Of a stretch of DNA of 56,448 bases, positions 41,813 to 50,770 are shown piece by piece; position 1 is the first letter of the stretch, and each line of letters begins with the position of its first letter. The stretch spans positions 1 to 56,448 of IMG/VR virus record IMGVR_UViG_3300028034_000004, one strand, 5' to 3'. The translations under genes were made by a program, and so were the position numbers. Origin of the DNA: a virus. Under the pieces are notes generated by a model, which was given only the letters and a program-made list of their open reading frames with translations, made no database searches and had not been told where the DNA came from.

Positions 41813-42543
41813 TAGTTTTTTAGACTCTCTCCGATTTCGGAGGAATCATTTAATTTTTCTCTAATTTCATTTTCTAACTTTTCTGCTCTCTGTAATATAA
41901 ATTTAATTAAGTCAACACTGATCCCTTTGATGTTGTCTTCATTTAATTCATTTCCGTTCACAGTCTCAACCATTTCCAAAATGAATTCATTTTCGTTTAT
42001 ATATTCTAAATGAACATTAGTTTTTACATCTTTTTCTTTGACTTTCTCTTGAATCCTTTTTCCAACCTTTTTATTCTCTTTTACATTTAAAATTTTATAC
42101 CTAATTTTTATTGGTGGAGTCTCTTCATTAAAATTTAACTTAATATTTCTTTGAATCATATCGGTTAAAATGAACTCACCAACCTCCTCATCGGTTAAAG
42201 GTTGTGGTTCAAAACCTTTAAGGTAATCTTCGATATCCGAACTTAATTCTTTGTACTTATCTACTATGAAATTTATTTTAGCCGATGAGAAATTTTCTAT
42301 TTCTTCACCAGTTTTGTTCTCGTTATCAAAAGCAACAAGACACCCCTTAACTATCTCGGTTGCTATGGTGTTGCTGACATAAATCCCGTTCTCTTTTTGT
42401 TCAAAATCATCAAAACTTTTTACAAATTCACCTTCTTTTTCCCAGGTGAATGAAGCTATTGTGAAACTAATATCACCAATTTTATGTTTTCTAATAACTC
42501 TAAAATTATTATGAAATTGCTTAATTTCTTCTTCTGTTAGCAT
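41812..42543 (-). CDS. Tail-assembly chaperone, first part
   Basis: 243 residues. The N-terminal half is mixed alpha/beta (NFRVIRKHKIGDISFTIASF) and the C-terminal part is helical and acidic. It ends in CTA AAA AAC TAA, i.e. at an in-frame slippery heptamer. Its position two genes before the tape measure and after the tube genes is that of gpG-type chaperones. The start overlaps the upstream stop (TAATG) with AAAGGAGAG upstream. Longer than most G proteins, so the identification rests mainly on the slip site and position. Confidence 0.65.
   Translation of the reverse strand: MLTEEEIKQFHNNFRVIRKHKIGDISFTIASFTWEKEGEFVKSFDDFEQKENGIYVSNTIATEIVKGCLVAFDNENKTGEEIENFSSAKINFIVDKYKELSSDIEDYLKGFEPQPLTDEEVGEFILTDMIQRNIKLNFNEETPPIKIRYKILNVKENKKVGKRIQEKVKEKDVKTNVHLEYINENEFILEMVETVNGNELNEDNIKGISVDLIKFILQRAEKLENEIREKLNDSSEIGESLKN
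41815..41821 (-). promoter_or_regulatory. Slippery site for -1 ribosomal frameshift
   Basis: A AAA AAC on the minus strand, in the correct phase with the upstream frame (CTA AAA AAC), directly followed by the stop TAA. A -1 slip reads on into the frame of 41498-41812. Confidence 0.75.
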
Positions 42544-43223
42544 TAGAATCTCTCCTTTAATACCTGTTCAATTCTTAGTATTTTATCCCCTGTATATTTC
42601 CCTAATGGTACTGGTCTCCCAACTTCCATCTGCATATTTTCTGTTAAAACCCTGTTTGATGCGTTCATTTGCAGAACATGAGAACTAATTAAACAGTTCT
42701 CTAAAAAAACCCCTCCATAATCCTGGAGATAGCCATTAGGCATTCTTTGTTTAATGTTAATGAATATCCCTATTGGGTTATCGAATAACTCACTGGTTAA
42801 ATTAACCCAGAAATCACCAGTTCCAGGCATCTTGGAATCATTAATCTTAGAAGCATCTAAATCATTTGCCAAACTTTGCATCATCGATTCATACATCCCT
42901 TGGTATTTGTGATCCAACATATTTGTGTCCTTATAAGCATATCCAATGTATTTCAAAAGAGATGGCCCATCAAAAAGTATCCTGTTAAAACTCGCATTAA
43001 TTCTTGGTTTCCCTGTAACCATTTGATACTCATCATTGCCGTATTCAAAAAACTTTGTTATATTTCTTTGTTGATTTAAAGATAAATCTTGAATTAACCC
43101 CACTGTGATAGCTTTTGAACTTGTATTATCCTCAGTAAGTTTTGGGGGAGCAAAACTTACTGATACATTTGTAGTTGATACATGTTCACTTCCTATATTA
43201 TTTATGTTACCACCTAAATGCAT
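42543..43223 (-). CDS. Tail tube paralogue 2
   Basis: 226 residues. It is clearly related to the next gene upstream along nearly its full length: LSLNQQRNITKFFEYG, RILFDGPSLLKYIG, FWVNLTSELFDNPIGIF and LTENMQMEVGRPVPLGKYTG align with the other protein. The N-terminus differs. One copy is probably the tube proper and the other a tube-like initiator, terminator or second tube layer. The start ATG follows GGGGGAG. Confidence 0.7.
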   Translation of the reverse strand: MHLGGNINNIGSEHVSTTNVSVSFAPPKLTEDNTSSKAITVGLIQDLSLNQQRNITKFFEYGNDEYQMVTGKPRINASFNRILFDGPSLLKYIGYAYKDTNMLDHKYQGMYESMMQSLANDLDASKINDSKMPGTGDFWVNLTSELFDNPIGIFINIKQRMPNGYLQDYGGVFLENCLISSHVLQMNASNRVLTENMQMEVGRPVPLGKYTGDKILRIEQVLKERF

Positions 43224-43246
43224 ATTGTTGCTCCCCCTTGTTTTAT

Positions 43247-44008
43247 TTAATTAGCATTAGTTCCATTTACAGCAGTTGAGGATTCGCCCATCCACTGTGA
43301 ATACTCATCAAACCACTCTGGTGTCATATCGTGAGTAGTTTCCATTATTTCTTTTCTTCTAGCGTAATGATCTTCATGATTAGTACCTCGAGAAAGAGGG
43401 ATTGGAGTTTCAAACTGCATCTGCATGTTCTCCTGCATTAACCAGTTGCCAGCCTGCATATTCATTGAGTGCGACTGTATCTTGGCATTGCTTAGGTAAA
43501 CAGATCCATAAGATGAAGATTGTCCATTCCCAAAGAATTCTCTAAAGTCTAATAATAACCCCATTGGATTCTTAAACATATCACTGGATAAGTTAATCCA
43601 GAAGTTTTTGTCATACCCGGAAGAAACGGCGTTTCTTTTTTGACCCTGGAATATTTCTGAATGTACCTCAGGGGCGCTGTTAGGATTAATACCTTTATTA
43701 AGTAATCCCATACCAGCAATCTTTAAAAGAGAAGGTCCGGAAAATAAAGCTCTAGAAATACTTAAGTTATTTCTAGAAGGACCGTCGGCCCAATATCTTC
43801 TTTCTGACCCAATTTCAAAGATTTCTCTGATCTGTCTCTGTTGATTCATATTTAAATTCTGAACCAACCCACAAACAATTGTGTTTGCTGTTTCGTCAAA
43901 CATTGGTGGTCCAAAAGATATAAGAACTGCTTTCGAACCCAACTGACCGCTACTTTCAGGGTTATCATACTGCTGTACCGCTTTGTTTTTAAAATCCCAA
44001 TTAGCCAT
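43247..44008 (-). CDS. Tail tube protein 1
   Basis: 253 residues, directly downstream of the sheath gene as in other contractile-tail phages. Shared blocks with the following gene include LNMNQQRQIREIFEIG, RALFSGPSLLKIAGMG, FWINLSSDMFKNPMGLLLD and LMQENMQMQFETPIPL. It would form the inner tube that passes DNA. A Ser/Thr/Asn-rich C-terminal tail (GESSTAVNGTNAN) is absent from the paralogue. The start ATG follows AAGGAGG. Confidence 0.75.
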   Translation of the reverse strand: MANWDFKNKAVQQYDNPESSGQLGSKAVLISFGPPMFDETANTIVCGLVQNLNMNQQRQIREIFEIGSERRYWADGPSRNNLSISRALFSGPSLLKIAGMGLLNKGINPNSAPEVHSEIFQGQKRNAVSSGYDKNFWINLSSDMFKNPMGLLLDFREFFGNGQSSSYGSVYLSNAKIQSHSMNMQAGNWLMQENMQMQFETPIPLSRGTNHEDHYARRKEIMETTHDMTPEWFDEYSQWMGESSTAVNGTNAN

Positions 44009-44021
44009 TTAATATACCTCC

Positions 44022-45593
44022 TTAATATACCATCTTAGCAACGATTAAGTCTAGAGGTGATTGAAATTCTACTCTCTGTTCCACATCAACTCTTGCTGCA
44101 TTAGATTCATTTCTATTGATAGCGATTAATTCACCACTATTAATTAATGTTCCTGTCTTAGTATCTATGTACCCGATAGCAGTTTCTTCGATTGTCTCCA
44201 TTACTGAATCGGTAATATTATTAACACCAATTAGAGGATCCAATGTCTTAATAAAACCATAACTGTAGGCATCCTTTGAATATTGAACACTTACCTGTTT
44301 AGTTTCGTTATCAAACATATTGGTAGTCCACTGAGCTCTACAATTAACAGGACCATCTTTTACATCCTGTAAAACCACAAAGATACCGCCATTTGAAATC
44401 TTTCTTAAGTGAGAAGGTTTGAAATACCCTTTCTGATAGAAAACTTCGTTAGCAATACCCGATACAGGATAATTTGTTAGACCCTGCTGTGGAGGTAGAG
44501 ATGCTTTGAAAGCGCAATAAGCTGCAGCTAAGTAATATGCCGGCAACCTCTTTTCTTCTCCATCAATAGTCATCGAAAATTCGTTAAAGAGGACAGTCCC
44601 TCTTTCATTAGAAATTGAAACACCATACTGATGTAGAATGTCAGACTGACCATTTTTAAGTTCAATCTCTGATATTGTATCAGTTGCTGGGTCCAAACTT
44701 TGATATTCCATGACTTCTTCTCTGGTGGGAATTGGTTTGGAAGTCCAGGCAAAACGATACATCTTTTCTTCTGGAACTGACATCGCCGCACAGTGATTAA
44801 TAACTGCTTGATGTGATAATTCATTTGAAGTAAGTAACGCCACCCCATGAACCTGTTTAGGTTCTATTCTCTCTAAAGCGGCACCGATTTCTGTTGCTTC
44901 ATCTACTGTACCACCAACTTGTGTCAAATAGTCTTTGGTTGGTACATAATAATGTGGTGTACTTGGTGCGACTGTTGTTGCTAACCCACCGGCTAAACCA
45001 AGTGGATTGTCTTCATCAGCTTTGCCTAATACAATCTGGGTATCACCTTTTCCTTCAGCTAATAAAACTCGACCTACCAAATCATGTCTTGCAGCACGAT
45101 AATTAATATGTATCTCTGCTCCAATTAACCCGGATAAATCCGGTGAAGCTGCAGTATAATCTACACTTTTAGCAAGCCACTTATCATTAATATCTTGAAA
45201 AGCGGTGAATAAATCACCCACCCCGCTATCGCCAAAATGAACTGTTACATCACTTTCGGTGATAGTTAAAATGGTGTTGGTATCTGAATCTGTTTCTGGG
45301 AGCACCTCTCTTCTACCATCTGTTTTGACTAATTCTACTACAACTGAGTTGGTATCTACTGGATTATCTACATCTGTTAAAGATGGATAAGATAAAGCAA
45401 CACTATCGTTTGTAGTAACATCAAGAGTATCGTTATCTAAAATTGTTCCAGTTGCTGTTACATTATCTTGGTCTGCTATTTGAAACAGTGGACCAATAAT
45501 GCAAGCTGGCATTTCAGGAGCTACCGGCTCTAAAACCTGTGCTTCTCTTTCTTCAACCACATATACTCCTGGATCATTAAAAATTTGAGCCAT
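44022..45593 (-). CDS. Contractile tail sheath protein
   Basis: 523 residues. The N-terminus FNDPGVYVVEEREAQVLEPV and the start of domain 1 (PACIIGPLFQIADQDN) are typical of sheath proteins, and the C-terminus RVDVEQRVEFQSPLDLIVAK matches the conserved sheath end that interlocks with neighbours. The central domain (about 60-300) is variable, as usual. It shows that the virion has a contractile tail. The start ATG follows AGGAGG. Confidence 0.92.
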   Translation of the reverse strand: MAQIFNDPGVYVVEEREAQVLEPVAPEMPACIIGPLFQIADQDNVTATGTILDNDTLDVTTNDSVALSYPSLTDVDNPVDTNSVVVELVKTDGRREVLPETDSDTNTILTITESDVTVHFGDSGVGDLFTAFQDINDKWLAKSVDYTAASPDLSGLIGAEIHINYRAARHDLVGRVLLAEGKGDTQIVLGKADEDNPLGLAGGLATTVAPSTPHYYVPTKDYLTQVGGTVDEATEIGAALERIEPKQVHGVALLTSNELSHQAVINHCAAMSVPEEKMYRFAWTSKPIPTREEVMEYQSLDPATDTISEIELKNGQSDILHQYGVSISNERGTVLFNEFSMTIDGEEKRLPAYYLAAAYCAFKASLPPQQGLTNYPVSGIANEVFYQKGYFKPSHLRKISNGGIFVVLQDVKDGPVNCRAQWTTNMFDNETKQVSVQYSKDAYSYGFIKTLDPLIGVNNITDSVMETIEETAIGYIDTKTGTLINSGELIAINRNESNAARVDVEQRVEFQSPLDLIVAKMVY

Positions 45594-46307
45594 TTAATTT
45601 TCCTCCTTTAAATTTAATTCTATTCCTTCTAAACGATCTCCGAATTGTACACTTGAGTAAGGTAATTTAATGACATATTCTATAGAAGTTTCTGTTCCCC
45701 AAAGTTTTACTTCGGAAGATAAATCTTCGGGCTGTGCTTGAGAGTAACCTAATGCGTGAATATGTGCAATACCTTTTAATCCAATTAAGTGTTTTACAAA
45801 TTTATTGATTGAGACCATACATAAAAAAGCCATATCTTCCGACTCTGATTTAACCGGGGATATACACTTAAGCGATAACCTCCCGGTGTAAATGTCGTCA
45901 GTACCGTGAACAGTGTTAATCATTTTAGAATGTATTGGAAGGAAATTTTCTTCTCCTAACGTTTCCAAAGCTGGTCTAACTCCGGAAATTTTACCTTCTA
46001 CGATTGCTGGTTTGACTCCGTTCTTGTCGGTATTCTCTGGCCAATTATTCCTAATATACATTTCTTCTTTAGGATTTAAATGCCAGTTGCCGGTTTGATA
46101 GTTCTGGTCGAATATTGCTCTCATAAAAACTATTAGAGTATCAGAAACTATTCTACCTGGCCTTTTAGGTGTATTGTATGCTTTATTAATTTGAATAGAC
46201 GATTTAAGTTTGTTTGAACCTAAAGCATTAACCTCTAAATTTGAATTTAGGTCTCCAGTATCTGAATTCCAAATATTAATTGATGAAATTAAATCATTAG
46301 TCGACAT
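45594..46307 (-). CDS. Neck/tail terminator candidate
   Basis: 237 residues from ATG 46307, nine bases after GAGGAGG. Beta-rich (GKISGVRPALETLGEENFLP). Position between the zinc-knuckle neck protein and the sheath is that of tail terminator proteins. The N-terminus (MSTNDLISSINIWNSDTGDL) resembles that of the RCC1 fibre (TNDLNSSIDINVINYIDGN), which may reflect a shared attachment or folding motif. Not recognised by family. Confidence 0.55.
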   Translation of the reverse strand: MSTNDLISSINIWNSDTGDLNSNLEVNALGSNKLKSSIQINKAYNTPKRPGRIVSDTLIVFMRAIFDQNYQTGNWHLNPKEEMYIRNNWPENTDKNGVKPAIVEGKISGVRPALETLGEENFLPIHSKMINTVHGTDDIYTGRLSLKCISPVKSESEDMAFLCMVSINKFVKHLIGLKGIAHIHALGYSQAQPEDLSSEVKLWGTETSIEYVIKLPYSSVQFGDRLEGIELNLKEEN

Positions 46308-47022
46308 CAAAATCTACCTCCTCATCTGGAAGAGGAATTTTGTATTCTGGTCTATGTGACTCTATAGCTTCCAAAGGTACGAATTGTTTTGTTACATACA
46401 TACCCATTCTAGATAAATTTATTCCGGAAACTACTCTGTATCTGACACCTTTGAAAACAAATATATCATTTGGTTTTAAAAGCGGAATATTGGTAGTCCA
46501 AAAAGCTTGAGAAAAACTTTCTGTAGAAACTCTTTCTCTCATCGGTCGTCTATGAATTTGATCTCCTCTGAAATCAACATATAATTTTAAGGGTTTGTAA
46601 TAAGGTTCTTTATATCCAGTACCTAAACAAGTTGGACAATTACTGCGGGTTGACTTCTCATTAACTTCATCCCAGCAGTCCGGACAATGCTCGGCATTCG
46701 TTTTTTTAATAAAAGCGAAGCCATAAGTCCCTCCAGAATGTCGCTCCGATTTAAGGTACCATCTATCCCTTCTTACAATCTCTTTTGCATATCCATTTGG
46801 TATCTGAAACATATGCAGCATAAAATCTTTTATTTTATAATATCTATATCTGTTATCGCTTTGATCGAATTTGTCGATATATTCACCGTCAGACAAATCT
46901 ATGGTATCGATAATTTTAAAACCGTCATGTGGAGCTTCGCTTCTTAAAATATCAGCTGTTTCATTGATTGGGGTCCAATGAAGTTTTGCAGCGCCGGGTC
47001 TAAATGTTACATACCCATTCAT
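46297..47022 (-). CDS. Neck protein with zinc knuckles
   Basis: 241 residues from ATG 47022, whose first base overlaps the previous stop (TAATG). Residues about 112-145 carry two CxxC knuckles (HCPDCWDEV and NCPTCLGTGY), a likely zinc-binding site. The C-terminal part is beta-rich with FVFKGVRYRVVSGINLSRMG. Head-to-tail connector proteins with such zinc insertions are known in some Firmicutes phages. The role is inferred from gene order. Confidence 0.6.
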   Translation of the reverse strand: MNGYVTFRPGAAKLHWTPINETADILRSEAPHDGFKIIDTIDLSDGEYIDKFDQSDNRYRYYKIKDFMLHMFQIPNGYAKEIVRRDRWYLKSERHSGGTYGFAFIKKTNAEHCPDCWDEVNEKSTRSNCPTCLGTGYKEPYYKPLKLYVDFRGDQIHRRPMRERVSTESFSQAFWTTNIPLLKPNDIFVFKGVRYRVVSGINLSRMGMYVTKQFVPLEAIESHRPEYKIPLPDEEVDFDVD

Positions 47023-47468
47023 TACCACATATTCCTTCCGAATTCAGAGTGTATTCCGCCCCAACCGGATTGTACACTGATGGCTTCTTTGAAATCTAAT
47101 AAATCTTGCATCCAGCGTTGGTACATACTCGATGCCATTTGGAAATATTGTTGACCTTTACCTTCCAAACGAACAGAAGTTCCACCCTGGTCCTGATAAG
47201 GCATTTCATTTCTAACTTTAAGCAACCCTTTAGATTGTAAAGCTTCTATGATAGCCCCATCGACAATAAGTAACCAATGAGTTTGGGGGAAGTTGTCTAA
47301 ACCATATGTTGTCGTAGGCGGTTTCATATTGATCCTTGCTAAAGATCTTTTAACATATCTTTCAATTTCTTTAGGAGCATATTCCTCACCGTTATTTCTT
47401 TCTAAAAGTATATGATTAAGTTCAGGATAATCTTGTAAAGTTTCCCTGACCTCAGTAACATAATCCAT
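47022..47468 (-). CDS. Neck/head-completion protein
   Basis: 148 residues. Helical with an aromatic C-terminus (QSGWGGIHSEFGRNMW). The phrase HWLLIVDGAIIEALQSKGLL followed by YFQMASSMYQRW resembles small head-tail connector proteins. Positioned between the acidic linker protein and the zinc-knuckle protein. The start ATG follows GGAGG. Confidence 0.55.
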   Translation of the reverse strand: MDYVTEVRETLQDYPELNHILLERNNGEEYAPKEIERYVKRSLARINMKPPTTTYGLDNFPQTHWLLIVDGAIIEALQSKGLLKVRNEMPYQDQGGTSVRLEGKGQQYFQMASSMYQRWMQDLLDFKEAISVQSGWGGIHSEFGRNMW

Positions 47469-47490
47469 TTTATCAACCTCCCCACTTTAG

Positions 47491-48087
47491 TTATGCTAAT
47501 TCTTCAATAATTAATTTTATTTTGTCGTCTTTGTTAAGCTTAGAATAACCACTGATTTCCTTTTCTTTGCAAAGGTCATCAAGATCGGTTGAAGTGAAAG
47601 CATCATCTAAAGCTTTCTCATCTAATTCAACTTCTTGGCCGTCGAATTCTACTGTGTTGATTTTTACTTCTACAGTTGAATCAACCTCATCTGCAGCATC
47701 TTCTTCAACCTCATCTTTAGCAGCTTCTTCTAAAGTTTTATCGGCTGCTTCTTTAGCAGCGTCTTCAATTTCTTTTTCTTCTTCGGTTGGCTCGTCTACT
47801 GGTTCTTCATCTTCATTGTCGACTGGCTCGTCAACCTTTTTTTTCATCGCCAGTTGTTCTGGTCTGAATCTCTTTTGTCTGACTTTTTTGGGTTCTTCAA
47901 CTTTATCTAAATTAACTATCTTAATTTTACCACCTTTTTCAAGCAACTTCAAACCTTCTGTAAGTGGTGCATCGTCAGTGTTGAAAGTTGGAATATTTGA
48001 TTTATCTTTGTACTTTTCAACGTTCTTAATTGTATACCCCTGCCATGCTGTGAAACCAAAACCTAAGTATTCAATCCTGTAATTCAT
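47491..48087 (-). CDS. Head protein with acidic linker and C-terminal SAP/HeH-like motif
   Basis: 198 residues. Residues 1-60 are a small beta domain (NYRIEYLGFGFTAWQGYTIK). Residues about 65-80 are the block EEPKKVRQKRFRPEQLA, which is repeated in the prohead protease. Residues about 85-145 are very acidic (VDNEDEEPVDEPTEEEKEIE). The last 35 residues (LDDLCKEKEISGYSKLNKDD then KIKLIIEEL) look like a small helix-extended-helix fold of SAP or Rho-N type, which can bind nucleic acid. It is the first gene after the capsid terminator. Likely a head or connector accessory protein. Confidence 0.6.
   Translation of the reverse strand: MNYRIEYLGFGFTAWQGYTIKNVEKYKDKSNIPTFNTDDAPLTEGLKLLEKGGKIKIVNLDKVEEPKKVRQKRFRPEQLAMKKKVDEPVDNEDEEPVDEPTEEEKEIEDAAKEAADKTLEEAAKDEVEEDAADEVDSTVEVKINTVEFDGQEVELDEKALDDAFTSTDLDDLCKEKEISGYSKLNKDDKIKLIIEELA
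47849..47898. repeat. 50-base repeat, copy 1
   Basis: Matches 51878-51927 at 49 of 50 bases, in the same reading frame in both genes; encodes EPKKVRQKRFRPEQLA. Confidence 0.9.
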
Positions 48088-48114
48088 TTTTTTCCTCCTT
48101 TAGATATTAAAATA

Positions 48115-48136
48115 GGCGGGCGAATTTACGCCCGCC
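48115..48136 (-). terminator. Terminator after the major capsid gene
   Basis: Stem GGCGGGCG / CGCCCGCC with a six-base loop; on the minus strand it is followed by TATTTTAATATC, a weak T tract. It probably attenuates rather than stops, which fits high capsid expression. Confidence 0.65.
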
Positions 48137-48175
48137 CTTTGATTAGGATATTATTCTTATATTATTCTATACTAT

Positions 48176-49117
48176 TTATGCTGGGTTCCCGTCGTATAAT
48201 TCTTCAGCACCAGAAAGCACCATTTTACCTACAGCTTTGTAGTTACCTAAGTTGAATCCTGTGTAGTACCAGGAGCTCATTTTCAGTAGGTCTTTATCTT
48301 TCTGCATCCAGAATGTTGGATCTCCCAGAGCAAAAGCACTTCCAAAAAACTGTGGTGAAGTTGCAACGTAAATAACACCTGGTTTAATTACATCACTGTT
48401 ACTTGTAGTGATGAGTCTTTTTCCACCAATTTTAAGTTGCTCTACACCGTCTTCAATTACTCTAGTGATTAATCCCCCGACTTCTGTATGATTCCAGCTA
48501 TAAGCATCGTTTAATGTTGAACGGTGCATAATAACTGTGTCTGACTTCAATCTTTCTGTATCAATCATATTGAAAAGTTTTGTGAAGTCATCCTTTTGGA
48601 AAGTAGAGTTAGTAGATGCAAGATAGTTACCATTAAGTTTAACAGCACTATTAACGATTTTGAAGAAGTAATCATCTTCCTGCTCCTGCATATCTAATAC
48701 TACGTTCTGGCGAATGATGTCAGTGATAGGAATGCGGATGTTCTGCAATTCCATTTCATTTTTTTCAAATACTGGAGAAGCGTACTTTAAAAATGGTATG
48801 ATGAATTTATCACCAGTTATGTATTCTCCGGTAGGTTCACCTCTCATAGTCAGTTTCATAGCATAGGAGTCTGGCTCTCTATCAAGTAACATATACCCTG
48901 TATCAGAGTTATCTTGATCAATCTGATATCTTGGATCCTCAGTTGTTACTCTCTCAAAGCTATCTCCAAAGAAGCGTCTCATGACACCTTCTTCACGGAG
49001 TTTCATTCTTACATAGTTACTACCAGCAACGCTAGCTTCTTTAATTTTGCTAGGGTCTTCAATAATACTCATAAAGTTTTCGTTGAATTGCTCAACGCTA
49101 ATGTTATCGAAATTCAT
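48176..49117 (-). CDS. Major capsid protein (HK97-fold candidate)
   Basis: 313 residues. The order of segments fits HK97-type capsid proteins: N-terminal helix, E-loop-like region, spine helix and a P-domain-like part, with RIPITDIIRQNVVLDMQEQE and the C-terminal SSWYYTGFNLGNYKAVGKMV. It follows a decoration-protein candidate and precedes a terminator, as in many phages. Lys26-Glu-Ala-Ser29 is the K-x-A-S motif also found in other head proteins; cutting there would remove a 28-residue N-terminal arm. The start ATG follows AGGAGG. Confidence 0.8.
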   Translation of the reverse strand: MNFDNISVEQFNENFMSIIEDPSKIKEASVAGSNYVRMKLREEGVMRRFFGDSFERVTTEDPRYQIDQDNSDTGYMLLDREPDSYAMKLTMRGEPTGEYITGDKFIIPFLKYASPVFEKNEMELQNIRIPITDIIRQNVVLDMQEQEDDYFFKIVNSAVKLNGNYLASTNSTFQKDDFTKLFNMIDTERLKSDTVIMHRSTLNDAYSWNHTEVGGLITRVIEDGVEQLKIGGKRLITTSNSDVIKPGVIYVATSPQFFGSAFALGDPTFWMQKDKDLLKMSSWYYTGFNLGNYKAVGKMVLSGAEELYDGNPA

Positions 49118-49144
49118 TTATGTATTCCTCCTTTTAATTTTAAT

Positions 49145-49579
49145 TTAGTATAATTTTTGGATCTCAATATCTTCTGCGTTTACTGATAGAACTTCAGCAA
49201 CAGCCATATCTTCTGTATCTCCACCGGCTGTATCTAATACAGCAAGTTTGCCAGGAGTTGCACCAATTTTCATCTTATCTCCAACACTTGGAGTTCCGTC
49301 AAAATGTTTAGTATAAGCAGTAACGTTACCTCGTGAAATGGTAACTCCGTCAATAGCTTCGTTATCATACTGGAACTTAAGTTCTAACATTGGGAAAGCA
49401 ACTTTAGCGCCGGAAGGAGCGATTACAAACTTACCATTTGCATCCTCGGAAAGATATACCCCATCGTGTAATGCATCAGTATCTACTGTATCAGCAAGCT
49501 GCACAGTATCCCAGTTATTATTTTCACTACCGAATCTTAATTTAAAGTTTTGATCTTCTCTTAACCATTTTGTTTCCAT
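49145..49579 (-). CDS. Capsid decoration protein candidate
   Basis: 144 residues, beta-rich and acidic (NWDTVQLADTVDTDALHDGV; GKLAVLDTAGGDTEDMAVAE). Its size, its place just before the major capsid gene and the beta-barrel-like pattern fit head decoration proteins. The start ATG follows AGGAGG. Identity is not certain. Confidence 0.65.
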   Translation of the reverse strand: METKWLREDQNFKLRFGSENNNWDTVQLADTVDTDALHDGVYLSEDANGKFVIAPSGAKVAFPMLELKFQYDNEAIDGVTISRGNVTAYTKHFDGTPSVGDKMKIGATPGKLAVLDTAGGDTEDMAVAEVLSVNAEDIEIQKLY

Positions 49580-49601
49580 TTAAATTTCCTCCTTTTAAAT
49601 T

Positions 49602-50372
49602 TTATGAATTATTCATTACGAAATCAAAAATGGGGTTCCCTGAATTAGCAGATGCTTTCTTGGAAAGATCCCCTACATCTAATAAAGACTTTTCAGCGAC
49701 CTTATCCATAACTCTCATTTCGACTTCGAATTCCTCTTCATCCATTGAAGCGAATTTTTCTAACTGTTCAGGGATCTCATCAACAGAGATTTGTTCCATC
49801 TTTGCCATTTTAATGAGTTTATTAAAAGCTTTATCCCTTTGTTCATTCTGTCTTTTAATCGAAGCAATCTTTTCTAAACTTTCTTCCTTCTCTCCTTTCA
49901 GTTGTTTGATAACTGATGCGGATTTTTTTAAATCGGAAGCAGTTTTAGTTAGTAATTGGGAGATGTTTGCCACCTTTTCATTTCCCCCTTTCTTGAATTC
50001 TTTCAATACTTTTTGTTTTTCTTTCTTTCGTTTGTTATCAATATGAGCCTTCAACCCTCCTGCAGCAAGCATTGGTATTGCCATTTTTTTTGCAGTTGAT
50101 AAAGGTTTAGCTGCTGAATAATCTTTTGCCTTTTTAAAAGTGTCGCCACCTAAAGCAACATTTTTAGTAGTCTCGAAAGCTTTTCCTATACCAGGAGCAT
50201 TACTTAAGGTTTTACCGAGTGAACGATTTGCATTAGAAATTCCTTTTACTTTATTTAAAACTTGTTGATTGACTTTCCTTTTAGCAATATCTTTAGGTAG
50301 TTTATGTTTAAATTGGTTATACTTTGTTGCCCCAGCCTTTAAAGCACTACCTAATATGCTAGAGTTCCCCAT
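49602..50372 (-). CDS. Scaffold or internal head protein, rich in K-x-A-S motifs
   Basis: 256 residues. The N-terminal half is basic (KLPKDIAKRKVNQQVLNKVK), the middle a predicted coiled coil (LKKSASVIKQLKGEKEESLE), the C-terminus acidic then neutral. Five K-x-A-S motifs occur (TKTASD, KKSASV, EKIASI, EKFASM, SKKASA), more than in any other protein here, as expected if it is cut into pieces during head maturation. Gene position next to the capsid gene supports a scaffold role. Its start overlaps the upstream gene and lacks a clear ribosome site. Confidence 0.6.
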   Translation of the reverse strand: MGNSSILGSALKAGATKYNQFKHKLPKDIAKRKVNQQVLNKVKGISNANRSLGKTLSNAPGIGKAFETTKNVALGGDTFKKAKDYSAAKPLSTAKKMAIPMLAAGGLKAHIDNKRKKEKQKVLKEFKKGGNEKVANISQLLTKTASDLKKSASVIKQLKGEKEESLEKIASIKRQNEQRDKAFNKLIKMAKMEQISVDEIPEQLEKFASMDEEEFEVEMRVMDKVAEKSLLDVGDLSKKASANSGNPIFDFVMNNS

Positions 50373-50757
50373 CTAAGATTTGGCTCGCAATCTTATCTGA
50401 TAGTTCTTCTACCATTTCTTCATTACCTTCTTGGCTGAGGAGTTTTTTTCTAAGTTTATTATATTGCTCGTTGCGGACGCCATTTTTAAGTCCGTTCATA
50501 GCAATTTCTTTTAGGCGTTGTTTTGACTCATCACTGCTCTCTACAAGCATTTTTCCTCCGACACCCTGTTCATTTATTTTATCGACATCTTCCTTGTTTG
50601 CTTCTTTATTAAGTCCGCTGACAACATTGTCTATCTTGGAAGCATTCTTTTCTAATTCAGCAACAAAATTATCAACATCGATATCTTTTTCTTCTACGGA
50701 GGCGGTTTTTTCTTTTTTAATCTGTTTCCACAATTCATCTATTCTTTGTTCGTCCAT
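50359..50757 (-). CDS. Small acidic head protein
   Basis: 132 residues, helical and acidic. Two K-x-A-S motifs (KEKTASVEEK and LEKNASKIDN) near residues 18 and 36. C-terminus ELSDKIASQILDGEL. It lies between two other motif-bearing proteins. Perhaps a scaffold subunit. The start ATG follows AAGGAGGGG. Confidence 0.6.
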   Translation of the reverse strand: MDEQRIDELWKQIKKEKTASVEEKDIDVDNFVAELEKNASKIDNVVSGLNKEANKEDVDKINEQGVGGKMLVESSDESKQRLKEIAMNGLKNGVRNEQYNKLRKKLLSQEGNEEMVEELSDKIASQILDGEL

Positions 50758-50770
50758 TTACTCCCCCTCC

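Noticed and set aside
47567-48082. Long Ser-rich plus-strand frame
   Set aside because: It is the antisense of the Glu/Asp/Lys-rich linker of the head protein and has no ribosome site.
48152-48161. Another copy of the TATAAGAATA promoter block on the minus strand
   Set aside because: Only the first ten bases match and it lies just before a terminator, so a promoter role there makes little sense.
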